Assembly (NCBI GenBank): GCA_964478545.1
Contig: CAYZIS010000010.1
Location: 18,289-82,288 of the forward strand
DNA from: DQWO01 sp964478545
Lineage (GTDB): Bacteria; Desulfobacterota; Anaeroferrophillalia; Anaeroferrophillales; Anaeroferrophillaceae
Reading direction: 5' to 3'
Length of the DNA stretch: 64,000 nucleotides
Shown here: positions 18,506 through 26,201 of the stretch, one piece after another
Position numbering within the stretch: the first letter of the stretch is position 1
Layout of the letters: each line of letters starts with the position of its first letter
The notes under the pieces: generated by a model
Database searches by the model: none
The model's input: only the letters and a program-made list of their open reading frames with translations
Told to the model about the DNA's origin: nothing
Program-made: the position numbers and the translations under genes

Positions 18506-19444
18506 TTAGGAAAATAGGCAACTGACAGAATCCTCTATATATATCCTTTTAATGGCATCAGCAAACAAGCCTGAAACTGACAGAACTTCAATCTTATCAC
18601 ATCGAGCAACATTCTCATGAGCAGGGATACTATCAGTAACAACAACCTTTGACAAGCGCGATTGTGCTATTCGATCGATGGCCGGCCCCGACAGCACCCC
18701 GTGAGAAGCAAAACCATACACCTTCAGGGCACCTTCTTCCATCAAAACATTGGCCGCTTTGGTAAGCGTTCCGGCAGTATCGATCATATCATCAATAATA
18801 ACGGCCACTTTTCCTTTGATATCGCCAATAACATTCATCTCTTCCAAAACATTTGGACCACTGCGCCGTTTATCGATAATCACCAGAGATGCCCCTAATC
18901 TCTTTGCGTAGGCCCGAGCCCGTTCAACGCCCCCAGCATCCGGGGAGACAACGGCAATCCCACCCCCAATATTTTCTCTAACGTACTGGACTAAAACCGG
19001 CAAAGCATACAAGTGATCAACGGGGATATCAAAAAAACCCTGAATCTGGCCTGCATGAAGGTCCATGGCTATCACCCGGTCAGTGCCGGCTACGGTAAGC
19101 AGATCAGCCACCAACTTTGCGCTGATAGGTGCCCGGGGGGCAACTTTACGATCCTGGCGGGCATAACCATAATAAGGAATTACGGCATTAATCTCCGATG
19201 CTGAAGCACGTTTCAAGGCATCTATGATGATCAGCAATTCCATCAGATTTGTGTTAACCGGATCACAGGTAGACTGGATCACAAAAGCACGCATCCCCCT
19301 CATGCTCTCATGGATTTCCACCATGATTTCGCCATCACTGAATCGCTTAACCACACTTTTGCTCAAGGGTACTCCCAAGTGACGGCAAATGCAGTCAGCC
19401 AATTCAGGATTGGAATTACCCGTAAGTATTTTCAGCCTCTCCAT
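18506..19444 (-). CDS. prs: Ribose-phosphate pyrophosphokinase
   Basis: Makes PRPP from ribose 5-phosphate and ATP for nucleotides, His and Trp. It has 312 residues (class I). The ATP loop RQDRK, the metal-binding MDLHAGQIQGFF segment near 130 and the PRPP-binding loop VIIDDMIDTAGT near 215 are all present. The last residues (SVSCLFS) differ from the common C-terminus but the core is intact. Confidence 0.95.
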   Translation of the reverse strand: MERLKILTGNSNPELADCICRHLGVPLSKSVVKRFSDGEIMVEIHESMRGMRAFVIQSTCDPVNTNLMELLIIIDALKRASASEINAVIPYYGYARQDRKVAPRAPISAKLVADLLTVAGTDRVIAMDLHAGQIQGFFDIPVDHLYALPVLVQYVRENIGGGIAVVSPDAGGVERARAYAKRLGASLVIIDKRRSGPNVLEEMNVIGDIKGKVAVIIDDMIDTAGTLTKAANVLMEEGALKVYGFASHGVLSGPAIDRIAQSRLSKVVVTDSIPAHENVARCDKIEVLSVSGLFADAIKRIYIEDSVSCLFS

Positions 19445-19528
19445 AAAAACCTTTTAACGCTCCAAGAAGCACAAAACCAAAGAAAACTATATTTCCTGAC
19501 TGGAAAAAGCGCGTACCTTCAATTCATC

Positions 19529-19603
19529 TGGCTGGGGTGGGAGGATTCGAACCTCCGAATGCAGGCTCCAAAGGCCTGTGTCTTACCGCTTGACGACACC
19601 CCA
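19529..19603 (-). tRNA. tRNA-Gln (anticodon UUG)
   Basis: Cloverleaf on the reverse strand: acceptor TGGGGTG (5' end at 19603) pairs with CACCCCA, then discriminator G and encoded CCA (19529-19531). The anticodon loop CTTTGGA gives UUG, reading CAA. It sits between ispE and prs, a common arrangement in Desulfobacterota. Confidence 0.96.
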
Positions 19604-19778
19604 ACAATTATTACAAAACTAATAAATGTAATCTCACGGCGCCGACCTGATAGTAACACACCCGAAAACCGGCTGCCTGCCACCCAAGAAAAAACTGGCA
19701 TTGCATGCACCAGCCCGATAATTGGACCCTCCCCATAAAAAGATCACTCCCGGGGGAAAACCATAATATGCGACATTT

Positions 19779-20693
19779 TTAAAGGAGATTATGAACCAGA
19801 AAAACCAGACAACCGGAACCTCCCCACCTGGCACAACCCCTTGCATAAGCCTGCATAGCCGGTTCATAGGCAGAAAAGACAGCGTACACCGCCGAACCAC
19901 TGCCGCTCATTAAGGCTCCACGGACCTCCCGGCAACCCATAAACCACTGTTTAATCTCGTCCAGCAGTTGAAACTCAGCAAAAATAACCTCTTCAAAATC
20001 ATTAAAAAGACTATATTTTTCATTTCCACAAACCGACCGAAAAAATTGCCTTATGTTAATATTATATTTATTGTTTGTCAACTTATAATTTAACTTTTTA
20101 TAGGCCCAGGAAGTATTAACCGCAAAGGGCGGTTTAATCAAAACATACCACCGGCGATGAGGATGAGACAGGGGGGATAGCTGCTCACCTATCCCTTCAA
20201 CCAGGCAAAGTTCAGACCGCAAAAAAAAAGGAACATCAGCACCCAGGTCAATGGCCAGTGCCTGTAACTCACTTATACTTAATTCCAGCGATAGAATAGC
20301 ATTCAAAAGTAACAGGATCGCCGCCGCGTCACTGCTGCCGCCACCCAACCCGGCACCCACCGGAATTTGTTTATCAAGAAAAAATGAAAACTCAGCAGTC
20401 GTATCAATCCCTCTAATTGCAGCGATCGCCAGCATTTTTTGCGCCGCTTTAACCACCAGGTTATTTCCGGTTTTCAACCCGGGGATATCAGGACACTGCA
20501 AAGTAACAACCGATGATTGTGCCGATGAAACCTTCAAGCTCAGGAAATCAAACAAACTGACTGGTTCCATCACCATTTCCAGCAAATGATAACCATCCTC
20601 CCGGCGGCCAACCACTTTCAAACCCAGGTTCACTTTGGCCGGACAGGGAATTTTGAAAGTCCCGAATAAATCACGAACGTGTTTAGCCGTCAT
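19779..20693 (-). CDS. ispE: 4-diphosphocytidyl-2-C-methyl-D-erythritol kinase
   Basis: GHMP-family kinase of the non-mevalonate isoprenoid pathway. The N-terminal PCPAKVNLGLKV motif carries the catalytic Lys. The ATP loop is PVGAGLGGGSSDAAA near residue 110, with a catalytic Asp in LGADVPFF and a C-terminal SGSGSAVYAVF glycine loop. It has 304 residues from the ATG at 20693, which overlaps the hsp20 stop by one base (TGATG). The TTG one codon upstream is rejected. The 19604-19778 interval before tRNA-Gln shows nothing else. Confidence 0.93.
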   Translation of the reverse strand: MTAKHVRDLFGTFKIPCPAKVNLGLKVVGRREDGYHLLEMVMEPVSLFDFLSLKVSSAQSSVVTLQCPDIPGLKTGNNLVVKAAQKMLAIAAIRGIDTTAEFSFFLDKQIPVGAGLGGGSSDAAAILLLLNAILSLELSISELQALAIDLGADVPFFLRSELCLVEGIGEQLSPLSHPHRRWYVLIKPPFAVNTSWAYKKLNYKLTNNKYNINIRQFFRSVCGNEKYSLFNDFEEVIFAEFQLLDEIKQWFMGCREVRGALMSGSGSAVYAVFSAYEPAMQAYARGCARWGGSGCLVFLVHNLL

Positions 20694-21145
20694 CAATCAA
20701 TACTTCTCTTTATCGAAACAGTTTTCTTCTGTTTTCCACCCACTTTCGGAACCCTGAGGGTAAGGATGCCATGAGTTAAAGTAGCCTGCACATGATCAGT
20801 ATCCACCTTGCCTGGGAATTGAAACTGTCGATCAAATATGCCTGAAGGCCTTTCCAGTCTGAATATTTTTTCCTGCTCAACATTACCGAGAAAAAACCTC
20901 TTCCCTTTTAAACGAATAGCATCCGGCAGCAGAAGGACTTCCAGGTCCTCCTGTTTTACCCCTGGCACTTCAACCTCAAGAACATAGTCAAGACCATTGT
21001 CGTACATATCTACCGGTGGAAACCACTGCCCTTGTTTGCTCTCCCCTTCACTGTCTATTCGTTCCAGTGAAGTCCGAAACAGTTTATCCATTTGTTCTTT
21101 CATGGAGTATAAATCTTCAAAAGTCTCACCAAATCGTTTACTCAT
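20693..21145 (-). CDS. Small heat-shock protein, Hsp20/alpha-crystallin family
   Basis: ATP-independent holdase of 150 residues. The alpha-crystallin domain spans about 45-145, with VDMYDNGLDYVLEVEVPG, the YRL-like FRLERPSG segment, and a late GILTLRVPK strand that holds the A-x-x-x-G-x-L-T type motif. The IXI-type tail is replaced by KKTVSIKRSID. It is translationally coupled to ispE. Confidence 0.92.
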   Translation of the reverse strand: MSKRFGETFEDLYSMKEQMDKLFRTSLERIDSEGESKQGQWFPPVDMYDNGLDYVLEVEVPGVKQEDLEVLLLPDAIRLKGKRFFLGNVEQEKIFRLERPSGIFDRQFQFPGKVDTDHVQATLTHGILTLRVPKVGGKQKKTVSIKRSID

Positions 21146-21174
21146 TTTAATTTTTTACCTTTCCCTGGGCAAAA

Positions 21175-22143
21175 TCAAGCATAAAGCCAGCAAGAAACCT
21201 GGTGTCCAGCTTCCGGCTCAACACTCGCAGGACACTGGCAATGACATATATCAATGGCTTGCCGGCAACGATTAGCAAACCGACAGCCGGGCGGAACATG
21301 GAGCATATCAGGAACCATTCCCGGTATAGCATCCAGCCTGGAAACATCCTGATCAAGCCGGGGAATAGAATGCAATAAACCCTGGGTATAAGGATGCAAT
21401 GGCTGTTGGAAGATAGCATTCACCGTTGCCGACTCCACCACCATTCCCGCATACATAATCACCACCTGTTCAGCAACTTCAGCCACCACCCCCAGATCAT
21501 GGGTTATCATAATCATTGACATCCCCAGATCTTCGCGAAGCTCTTGCATCAGATCCAGAACCTGGGCCTGGATCGTAACATCCAACGCCGTGGTCGGTTC
21601 GTCGGCAATAAGAAGTTTTGGCTTGCAGATCAGCGCCATGGCAATCACAACCCGCTGCCGCAAACCACCGCTGAGCTGATGCGGATAATCATGAATCCTT
21701 TTTTCCGGTTCAGGGATTCCCACCCGGTCCAACATCGCCACCGTCATTTCCCTGGCCTGACGACGCGATATCTTCATATGTGTCAATACTGCTTCAGCAA
21801 CCTGGTTCCCAATGGTGAAAACCGGGTTCAAGGAAGTCATGGGCTCTTGAAATACCATACCCATTTCCTTACCCCTTATTTTCCGGTACTCCTCTGCAGT
21901 CAGCTGCTGCAAGTCACGTCCATCGAAATTCAGTGTTGCAGCCACAACATTCCCAGGCGGTGAGCTGATAAGTCCCATCAATGATAAGGCCGTAACACTT
22001 TTACCGCACCCGGATTCTCCAACAATACCCAGGTTAGCACCCCTGACAACGGTAAAACCGACACCATCTACTGCGGTTACTAAACCCTGCATGGTTTGGA
22101 AACTCACTTTAAGGTCATCCACTTTTAAGAGGATATTACGCAT
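21175..22143 (-). CDS. Oligopeptide/dipeptide ABC transporter ATP-binding protein (orphan)
   Basis: ATPase subunit of a DppD/OppD-type importer, 322 residues. Walker A GESGCGKS lies near 42-49, Q-loop FQEPMTSLNP near 100, signature LSGGLRQR near 158, Walker B LLIADEPTTALD near 180 and the switch His in THDLG. The C-terminal oligo_HPY region has the four-Cys segment (CRFANRC...C...C) that can carry a metal cluster in this family. No permease, second ATPase or binding protein is nearby, so the partner genes must be elsewhere, or the protein serves a non-transport role. Confidence 0.9.
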   Translation of the reverse strand: MRNILLKVDDLKVSFQTMQGLVTAVDGVGFTVVRGANLGIVGESGCGKSVTALSLMGLISSPPGNVVAATLNFDGRDLQQLTAEEYRKIRGKEMGMVFQEPMTSLNPVFTIGNQVAEAVLTHMKISRRQAREMTVAMLDRVGIPEPEKRIHDYPHQLSGGLRQRVVIAMALICKPKLLIADEPTTALDVTIQAQVLDLMQELREDLGMSMIMITHDLGVVAEVAEQVVIMYAGMVVESATVNAIFQQPLHPYTQGLLHSIPRLDQDVSRLDAIPGMVPDMLHVPPGCRFANRCRQAIDICHCQCPASVEPEAGHQVSCWLYA

Positions 22144-22176
22144 TCACCATTACCATTAGGAAGGATAAAGAAATTG

Positions 22177-22983
22177 CTAAGTGGCTAAAGCTGCAAACAT
22201 GTCTCCTGATTCAACAACACCAGCCTTCAGTACGGATAAAAATATCACCCCCCGACCAGATGCTGAAGGCAATAATTCAAGCACTGACTCTCCCAGCAGA
22301 AAAACTCCTGCTGCCGGCCGGCAGGGCATTTCCCCGGCTTCAAAATGAGCCAAAGATCCCGGCAAACGCTCCATGACAAGGCGAGCTTGCCCTTTTGCAT
22401 CATTCCGGCATTCCAAAGAATAAGCATTGTCCTCCTTCGTTAATTGCATTTCCATCCCCAGCCGCAATTCAATTGGAATGGAAGTAACTACCGCAACAGC
22501 AAAATCAGGATTCAGGTAATGGCCGCTCCGACCTCCATATTTTTCCAGCAGGGTGATGGAATCTATAGACATCCGTTTATCAACAGCTTTACACATATCA
22601 TAAACGGTCAATGCCGCAACCGATACCGCCGTCAAAGCTTCCATTTCAACGCCGGTTTTTCCTGTAACCCTCGCCTCGGCAACGATAATAATTTTCTTTC
22701 CATCCACCAATGGCAGCAGTTCGACCCCCACATGGCTCACAGGAAGTGGATGACAAAGAGGGATCAATGTAGCCGTCTGTTTAGCGGCCATAATCCCGGC
22801 AATTCTGGCGGCAGCCAGCACATCGCCTTTAACAAAGGTACCGGAAGTTACCTTCTCTATGGTATCTTTCGCCATATGTACCTGCCCCCACGCCCGGGCA
22901 AGCCGACTGGTTTCATCTTTAGCTCCAACATCAACCATTTGCACATAACCACGTCCATCCAAATGGCTTAAAGACTTATCCAT
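22177..22983 (-). CDS. moaC: Cyclic pyranopterin monophosphate synthase with extra C-terminal domain
   Basis: Second step of molybdenum cofactor synthesis, acting on the MoaA product. Residues 1-160 are a full MoaC domain: LSHLDGRGYVQMVDVGAK, PLCHPLPVSHVGVE (active-site His) and GKTGVEMEALTAVS. Normal MoaC stops near 160; here a further roughly 105 residues follow, ending FLSVLKAGVVESGDMF, which resembles the tail of a MOSC domain. The domain identity is tentative, as the MOSC cysteine is not evident. The start is ATG 22983, 7 bases after GGAGG, not the GTG before it. It lies 13 bases after moaA. Confidence 0.88.
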   Translation of the reverse strand: MDKSLSHLDGRGYVQMVDVGAKDETSRLARAWGQVHMAKDTIEKVTSGTFVKGDVLAAARIAGIMAAKQTATLIPLCHPLPVSHVGVELLPLVDGKKIIIVAEARVTGKTGVEMEALTAVSVAALTVYDMCKAVDKRMSIDSITLLEKYGGRSGHYLNPDFAVAVVTSIPIELRLGMEMQLTKEDNAYSLECRNDAKGQARLVMERLPGSLAHFEAGEMPCRPAAGVFLLGESVLELLPSASGRGVIFLSVLKAGVVESGDMFAALAT

Positions 22984-22996
22984 CACATTTCCTCCG

Positions 22997-23989
22997 TCAT
23001 CCCCCGATTGAGGACATCACCCGCACACACTTCTTTACGGCATTACAGCTCATACCATGGGATTTTGGTTTTTCAGCCAGAGCCTCAAAAAATAACGCAC
23101 GAATGGCATCCGCATCGGCACCATGACGCAAACGATTCTTTAGATCAAACTCGATATCAGCCAACAGGCAGGGACGCAAACGACCATCTGCGGTTATTCT
23201 TACCCGGTTGCAACGGTCACAGAAATGATTGGACAACGCACCGATAAAACCAATCCGACCCTGGCCACCTGCCAGAAAAAAAACTTTGGCTGGTCCAGCA
23301 AAATCATCCGTAGGAACCGGAGATAACGGCCCATAAACTTCTTCTATCTGCCGGCGAATCTCATGCACCGGAATAAACTGATCAGCCTGCCAGCCAGTAT
23401 CCGAACCAATAGGCATATACTCAATAAACCTGACATGCACCGGGAGCCTTTTCGCCAGAGCGGCAAAGTCAATAATTTCATCATCATTAAAACCACGCAT
23501 GGCAACCACATTAATTTTCACCGGAGAAAATCCCAGTGACATTGCGGTTTCAATACCGGACATTACCTGAGGAAAATAATTCCTGCGGGTAATATAGGAA
23601 AACTTATCCGGCTTCAAGGTATCCAGACTGATATTTATCCGGGAAAGGCCGGCATCACGGAGCAATCTTCCTTTCTCTGATAACAACACCCCGTTGGTAG
23701 TCAGGCTGATATCGCGAATCCCATCAATCTCATTAATCCAACCAATCAACTGATCCAAATTCTTTCGAACCAATGGTTCACCGCCAGTTAGTCTCACTTT
23801 ATCAATACCAATCGGCACTAAGGCTCTGATAACCGTCAGGATTTCCTCATAACGCAGAACATCCGGATGATTCAAAAAGGGAAACTGCTCTTCGGGGGTA
23901 CAGTAACGACACCGAAGATTGCACCGATCAGTTACAGAAATGCGTAAGTAGCTGACTTTTCTGCCAATACTGTCATTAAGAACATTCAT
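22997..23989 (-). CDS. moaA: GTP 3',8-cyclase (radical SAM)
   Basis: First committed step of molybdenum cofactor synthesis. Numbering from ATG 23989 gives 330 residues. The radical-SAM cysteines are Cys23, Cys27 and Cys30 (CNLRCRYC); the second cluster uses CDRC...C (HFCDRCNRVR and RPCL); the C-terminal double Gly needed for catalysis is present (SSIGG). The TTG-started longer frame has no better ribosome site. A MITE-like element lies only 47 bases upstream of the start and may carry or disrupt the promoter. Confidence 0.93.
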   Translation of the reverse strand: MNVLNDSIGRKVSYLRISVTDRCNLRCRYCTPEEQFPFLNHPDVLRYEEILTVIRALVPIGIDKVRLTGGEPLVRKNLDQLIGWINEIDGIRDISLTTNGVLLSEKGRLLRDAGLSRINISLDTLKPDKFSYITRRNYFPQVMSGIETAMSLGFSPVKINVVAMRGFNDDEIIDFAALAKRLPVHVRFIEYMPIGSDTGWQADQFIPVHEIRRQIEEVYGPLSPVPTDDFAGPAKVFFLAGGQGRIGFIGALSNHFCDRCNRVRITADGRLRPCLLADIEFDLKNRLRHGADADAIRALFFEALAEKPKSHGMSCNAVKKCVRVMSSIGG

Positions 23990-24036
23990 AGACAACCAGA
24001 AGAACACCAAATACTGTTGATAGTTTCAAATGTTAA

Positions 24037-24146
24037 CTCAACTTTCTGACTTGCATTGCCAGGGATATTACAGGATGTTCGGGCTTGGGTCATAGCCGTT
24101 TCTGCCGACAGGCAGGACTGTTTTTAGAACAACTCAGAAAGTTGAA
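24037..24146. mobile_element. MITE-like element, copy 2 (110 bp)
   Basis: Begins CTCAACTTTCTGACTTG and ends CAACTCAGAAAGTTGAA, the same termini as the copy at 13931-14145. It shares the following GCATTGCCAGGGAT block and the TGTTTTTAGAA block before the right end. It lacks most of the palindromic interior and contains instead a short CTGCC-GACA-GGCAG hairpin. No clean 7-bp duplication flanks it, though the 13-mers at 24024-24036 and 24147-24159 agree at 11 positions. Confidence 0.7.
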
Positions 24147-24295
24147 TTTCAATCGTTAAGGCTCATGTAACATCGATATCACCTATGGTCAACAGCTTTC
24201 CGAAGTAGAGTTGTCGACCAGGAAACCATGGATAAAAAAACCATACATAAAGTTTGACCATACGTTGTATCCGGAAAATATCTCAGAAAAAATAC

Positions 24296-24321
24296 TTGAC
24301 TTTAAGGTCATCATAATGATA
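24296..24321 (+). promoter_or_regulatory. Possible promoter for the aroF leader
   Basis: TTGACT (24296-24301) matches the -35 consensus and lies about 75 bases before the leader peptide. The -10 is weak (TGATAG or TAGGTT). It is included because the leader transcript must begin in this short interval. Confidence 0.3.
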
Positions 24322-24373
24322 GGTTCCAAAAAATTGTGAAAAAATTTCTGTTTTTTTAAACAGGCGGTTGCAA

Positions 24374-24445
24374 ATGAAAAATATCTTTAAAATATTGTGG
24401 CGCTATTATTATTTTAGCAATCCCCATCCATACCTGAAGGTATAG
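24374..24445 (+). CDS. Aromatic-rich leader peptide of the DAHP synthase gene
   Basis: A 23-codon ORF with AGGCGG 6 bases upstream of its ATG. It encodes one Trp at codon 9, Arg, then three consecutive Tyr codons (UAU) and a Phe at codons 11-14, ending Pro-Tyr-Leu-Lys-Val-stop. Such runs mark attenuator leader peptides whose translation measures charged aromatic tRNA. It is directly followed by alternative hairpins and a terminator in front of a gene for the first enzyme of aromatic amino-acid synthesis, which supports the reading strongly. Too short for normal gene finders. Confidence 0.85.
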   Translation: MKNIFKILWRYYYFSNPHPYLKV

Positions 24446-24543
24446 AAATACCAGCGGGTAGTGGATGGGGAGCACCCATTCACTGCCTTGATAGTTCAAT
24501 CATGAAGGCCGTGAACATTCTGTTCCCGGCCTTTTTTATTTTT
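24422..24543 (+). promoter_or_regulatory. Transcription attenuator of the DAHP synthase gene
   Basis: Five segments can pair in mutually exclusive ways. A is CCCCATCCA (24422-24430), B is AGTGGATGGGG (24460-24470), C is CCCATTCACTGCCTT (about 24475-24489), D is AAGGCCGTGAAC (24505-24516) and E is GTTCCCGGCCTT (24522-24533). A pairs with B, B with C, C with D (10 of 11 positions) and D with E as terminator. A ribosome stalled at the Tyr codons leaves A free, so A:B and C:D form and transcription continues. A ribosome reaching the stop codon would mask A, giving B:C and D:E and termination. Confidence 0.75.
24505..24543 (+). terminator. Leader terminator (attenuator hairpin)
   Basis: AAGGCCGTGAAC / GTTCCCGGCCTT stem followed by a T-rich tract (TTTTTTATTTTT), ending 39 bases before the DAHP synthase ATG. 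It is the OFF hairpin of the attenuator. Confidence 0.85.
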
Positions 24544-24581
24544 GTACAACCCAAAAGATTCAGACACGCAAGGAGAATACC

Positions 24582-25610
24582 ATGATTCTGGTACTAAAAG
24601 CCCAAGCCACGGAAGAAGACATCAACGCCATTGCCCAAAAGATTGAAGATCTGGGATTCAAACCACATATCAGTCGAGGGGAATATAAAACAATTATCGG
24701 CGTCATCGGTAAAAACGGGGTTTCCTTACCCGGCAGTGCCTCCAGTGAACTGGCAAATCATCCCCAGGTCGATATGGTCATTCCAATCATGGAGCCTTAC
24801 AAACTGGCCAGCCGGGAAGTCGCAGTTGATAATACGATTATTCAACTGGGGGATCTCAAGATTGGTGAAGGATATTTCACCGTCATGGCAGGACCTTGCG
24901 CGGTTGAATCCCGTGAGCAGCTGTTGGAAACAGCAAAAGGAATTAAACAACATGGGGCCAGTATTTTACGGGGTGGAGCCTTTAAACCGCGAACATCACC
25001 TTATGATTTCAGTGGCCTCGGGGTTGAAGGACTGCAGCTTTTACGGGAAGCCAGCCAAGTTACGGGGCTGCCCATAGTGACAGAATTACTTCGTGAACGT
25101 GACATAGACCAGATTGAAAAATATGCCGATATCATTCAAATTGGGGCCCGCAATATTCAGAATTTTTCCCTCCTGCGCCTGGTGGGTAAAAGCAGCAAAC
25201 CAATCCTGTTAAAACGCGGAATGTCCACTACCATCAAAGAGCTACTGATGTCGGCGGAATATATCCTTGCCGGGGGAAATTCCCAGGTCATTCTCTGTGA
25301 ACGAGGAATCAGAACGTTTGAAACTGCAACCAGAAGCACCCTTGACATCAGTGCCGTTCCGGTGCTTAAAGAAAAGACTCATCTACCGGTAATTGTTGAC
25401 CCTTCCCATGCTGCCGGCAAACGATCGCTGATACCTTCTTTGGCCCGGGCAGCCCTGGCAGCCGGGGCTGATGGCATTCTGATTGAAGTGCACTATCAAC
25501 CAAAAACAGCCCTCTGTGACGCTATCCAACAGCTGGATATTCAAGATTTCGGCAAGCTTATGGAAGATCTTCGCAGCCTCGCCGCCGCCATGGGTAAAAC
25601 CATAAATTAG
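24582..25610 (+). CDS. aroF: 3-deoxy-7-phosphoheptulonate (DAHP) synthase, type I-beta
   Basis: First enzyme of the shikimate pathway, joining phosphoenolpyruvate and erythrose 4-phosphate. It has 342 residues: an N-terminal ferredoxin-like/ACT-like regulatory domain (1-70, beginning MILVLKAQATEEDINAIAQ), then the KDO8P/DAHP synthase barrel with GPCAVESREQ, LRGGAFKPRTSPY, KRGMSTT and the metal-site DPSHAAGKR. This is the Thermotoga-type layout, in which Tyr or Phe inhibits through the N-terminal domain. Expression is under the upstream tyrosine-rich attenuator. GGAG precedes the ATG. Confidence 0.94.
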   Translation: MILVLKAQATEEDINAIAQKIEDLGFKPHISRGEYKTIIGVIGKNGVSLPGSASSELANHPQVDMVIPIMEPYKLASREVAVDNTIIQLGDLKIGEGYFTVMAGPCAVESREQLLETAKGIKQHGASILRGGAFKPRTSPYDFSGLGVEGLQLLREASQVTGLPIVTELLRERDIDQIEKYADIIQIGARNIQNFSLLRLVGKSSKPILLKRGMSTTIKELLMSAEYILAGGNSQVILCERGIRTFETATRSTLDISAVPVLKEKTHLPVIVDPSHAAGKRSLIPSLARAALAAGADGILIEVHYQPKTALCDAIQQLDIQDFGKLMEDLRSLAAAMGKTIN

Positions 25611-25732
25611 CCTGACTAATAGTGTTCAGCTGGAGAATGGAAGGCATGTGAGGCGTACTTACAATATCTGGCAGCAATGAAGGCTGCGGCGTAACGAAGA
25701 AAATGGTTTTTTTTACGAAGGCATTCAAAACG

Positions 25733-26164
25733 TTAACGAACCAATAACACCGGACAGGGAGCATTATGAACCACATAGTTGGCCACTGAGCCAAATATAA
25801 CATTAGCTATTTCGCTGCTATTGTTAGGGGAAATACAGATCATATCAAACGCTTCCCGCTGCGCCACTGAACAGATTATTTTCCCCGGATCACCGCCTTC
25901 TTCCAACAGTGAGTCCGTATATATGCCCGCCTCCTTGTATTCCTTTTCATGACGTTCAAGGGTCTGTTTTCCCAACTTTAAGGCATTCTCCTTGATCATC
26001 TCCTGCTGAAAATCCGGAATACAGTGGTATTCCAGTCTGGACAATTGTATCACCGTCAGCAAGGTTACGGTTGGCTTCAACTCATCCTTCATCTTGAGCA
26101 GGTATTGTTGGGTCCGAAAAGATGCCAGGGTTTCATCTACTGGCACTAATATCCTGAGGGCCAT
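25733..26164 (-). CDS. Universal stress protein (UspA family)
   Basis: A 143-residue UspA fold beginning MALRILVPVDETLASF. The C-terminal ATP-loop position reads SPNNSSEIANVIFGSVANYVVHNAPCPVLLV; the usual G-x2-G-x9-G(S/T) is only partly kept, so ATP binding is uncertain. The start at 26164 has AGGAG upstream. It is the last gene of a TRAP transporter operon, the position held by TeaD in Halomonas, a UspA protein that regulates its TRAP transporter. Confidence 0.88.
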   Translation of the reverse strand: MALRILVPVDETLASFRTQQYLLKMKDELKPTVTLLTVIQLSRLEYHCIPDFQQEMIKENALKLGKQTLERHEKEYKEAGIYTDSLLEEGGDPGKIICSVAQREAFDMICISPNNSSEIANVIFGSVANYVVHNAPCPVLLVR

Positions 26165-26201
26165 AGTCACATTCTCCTGTTTTACCAATAAATTTCAGCT
26201 T

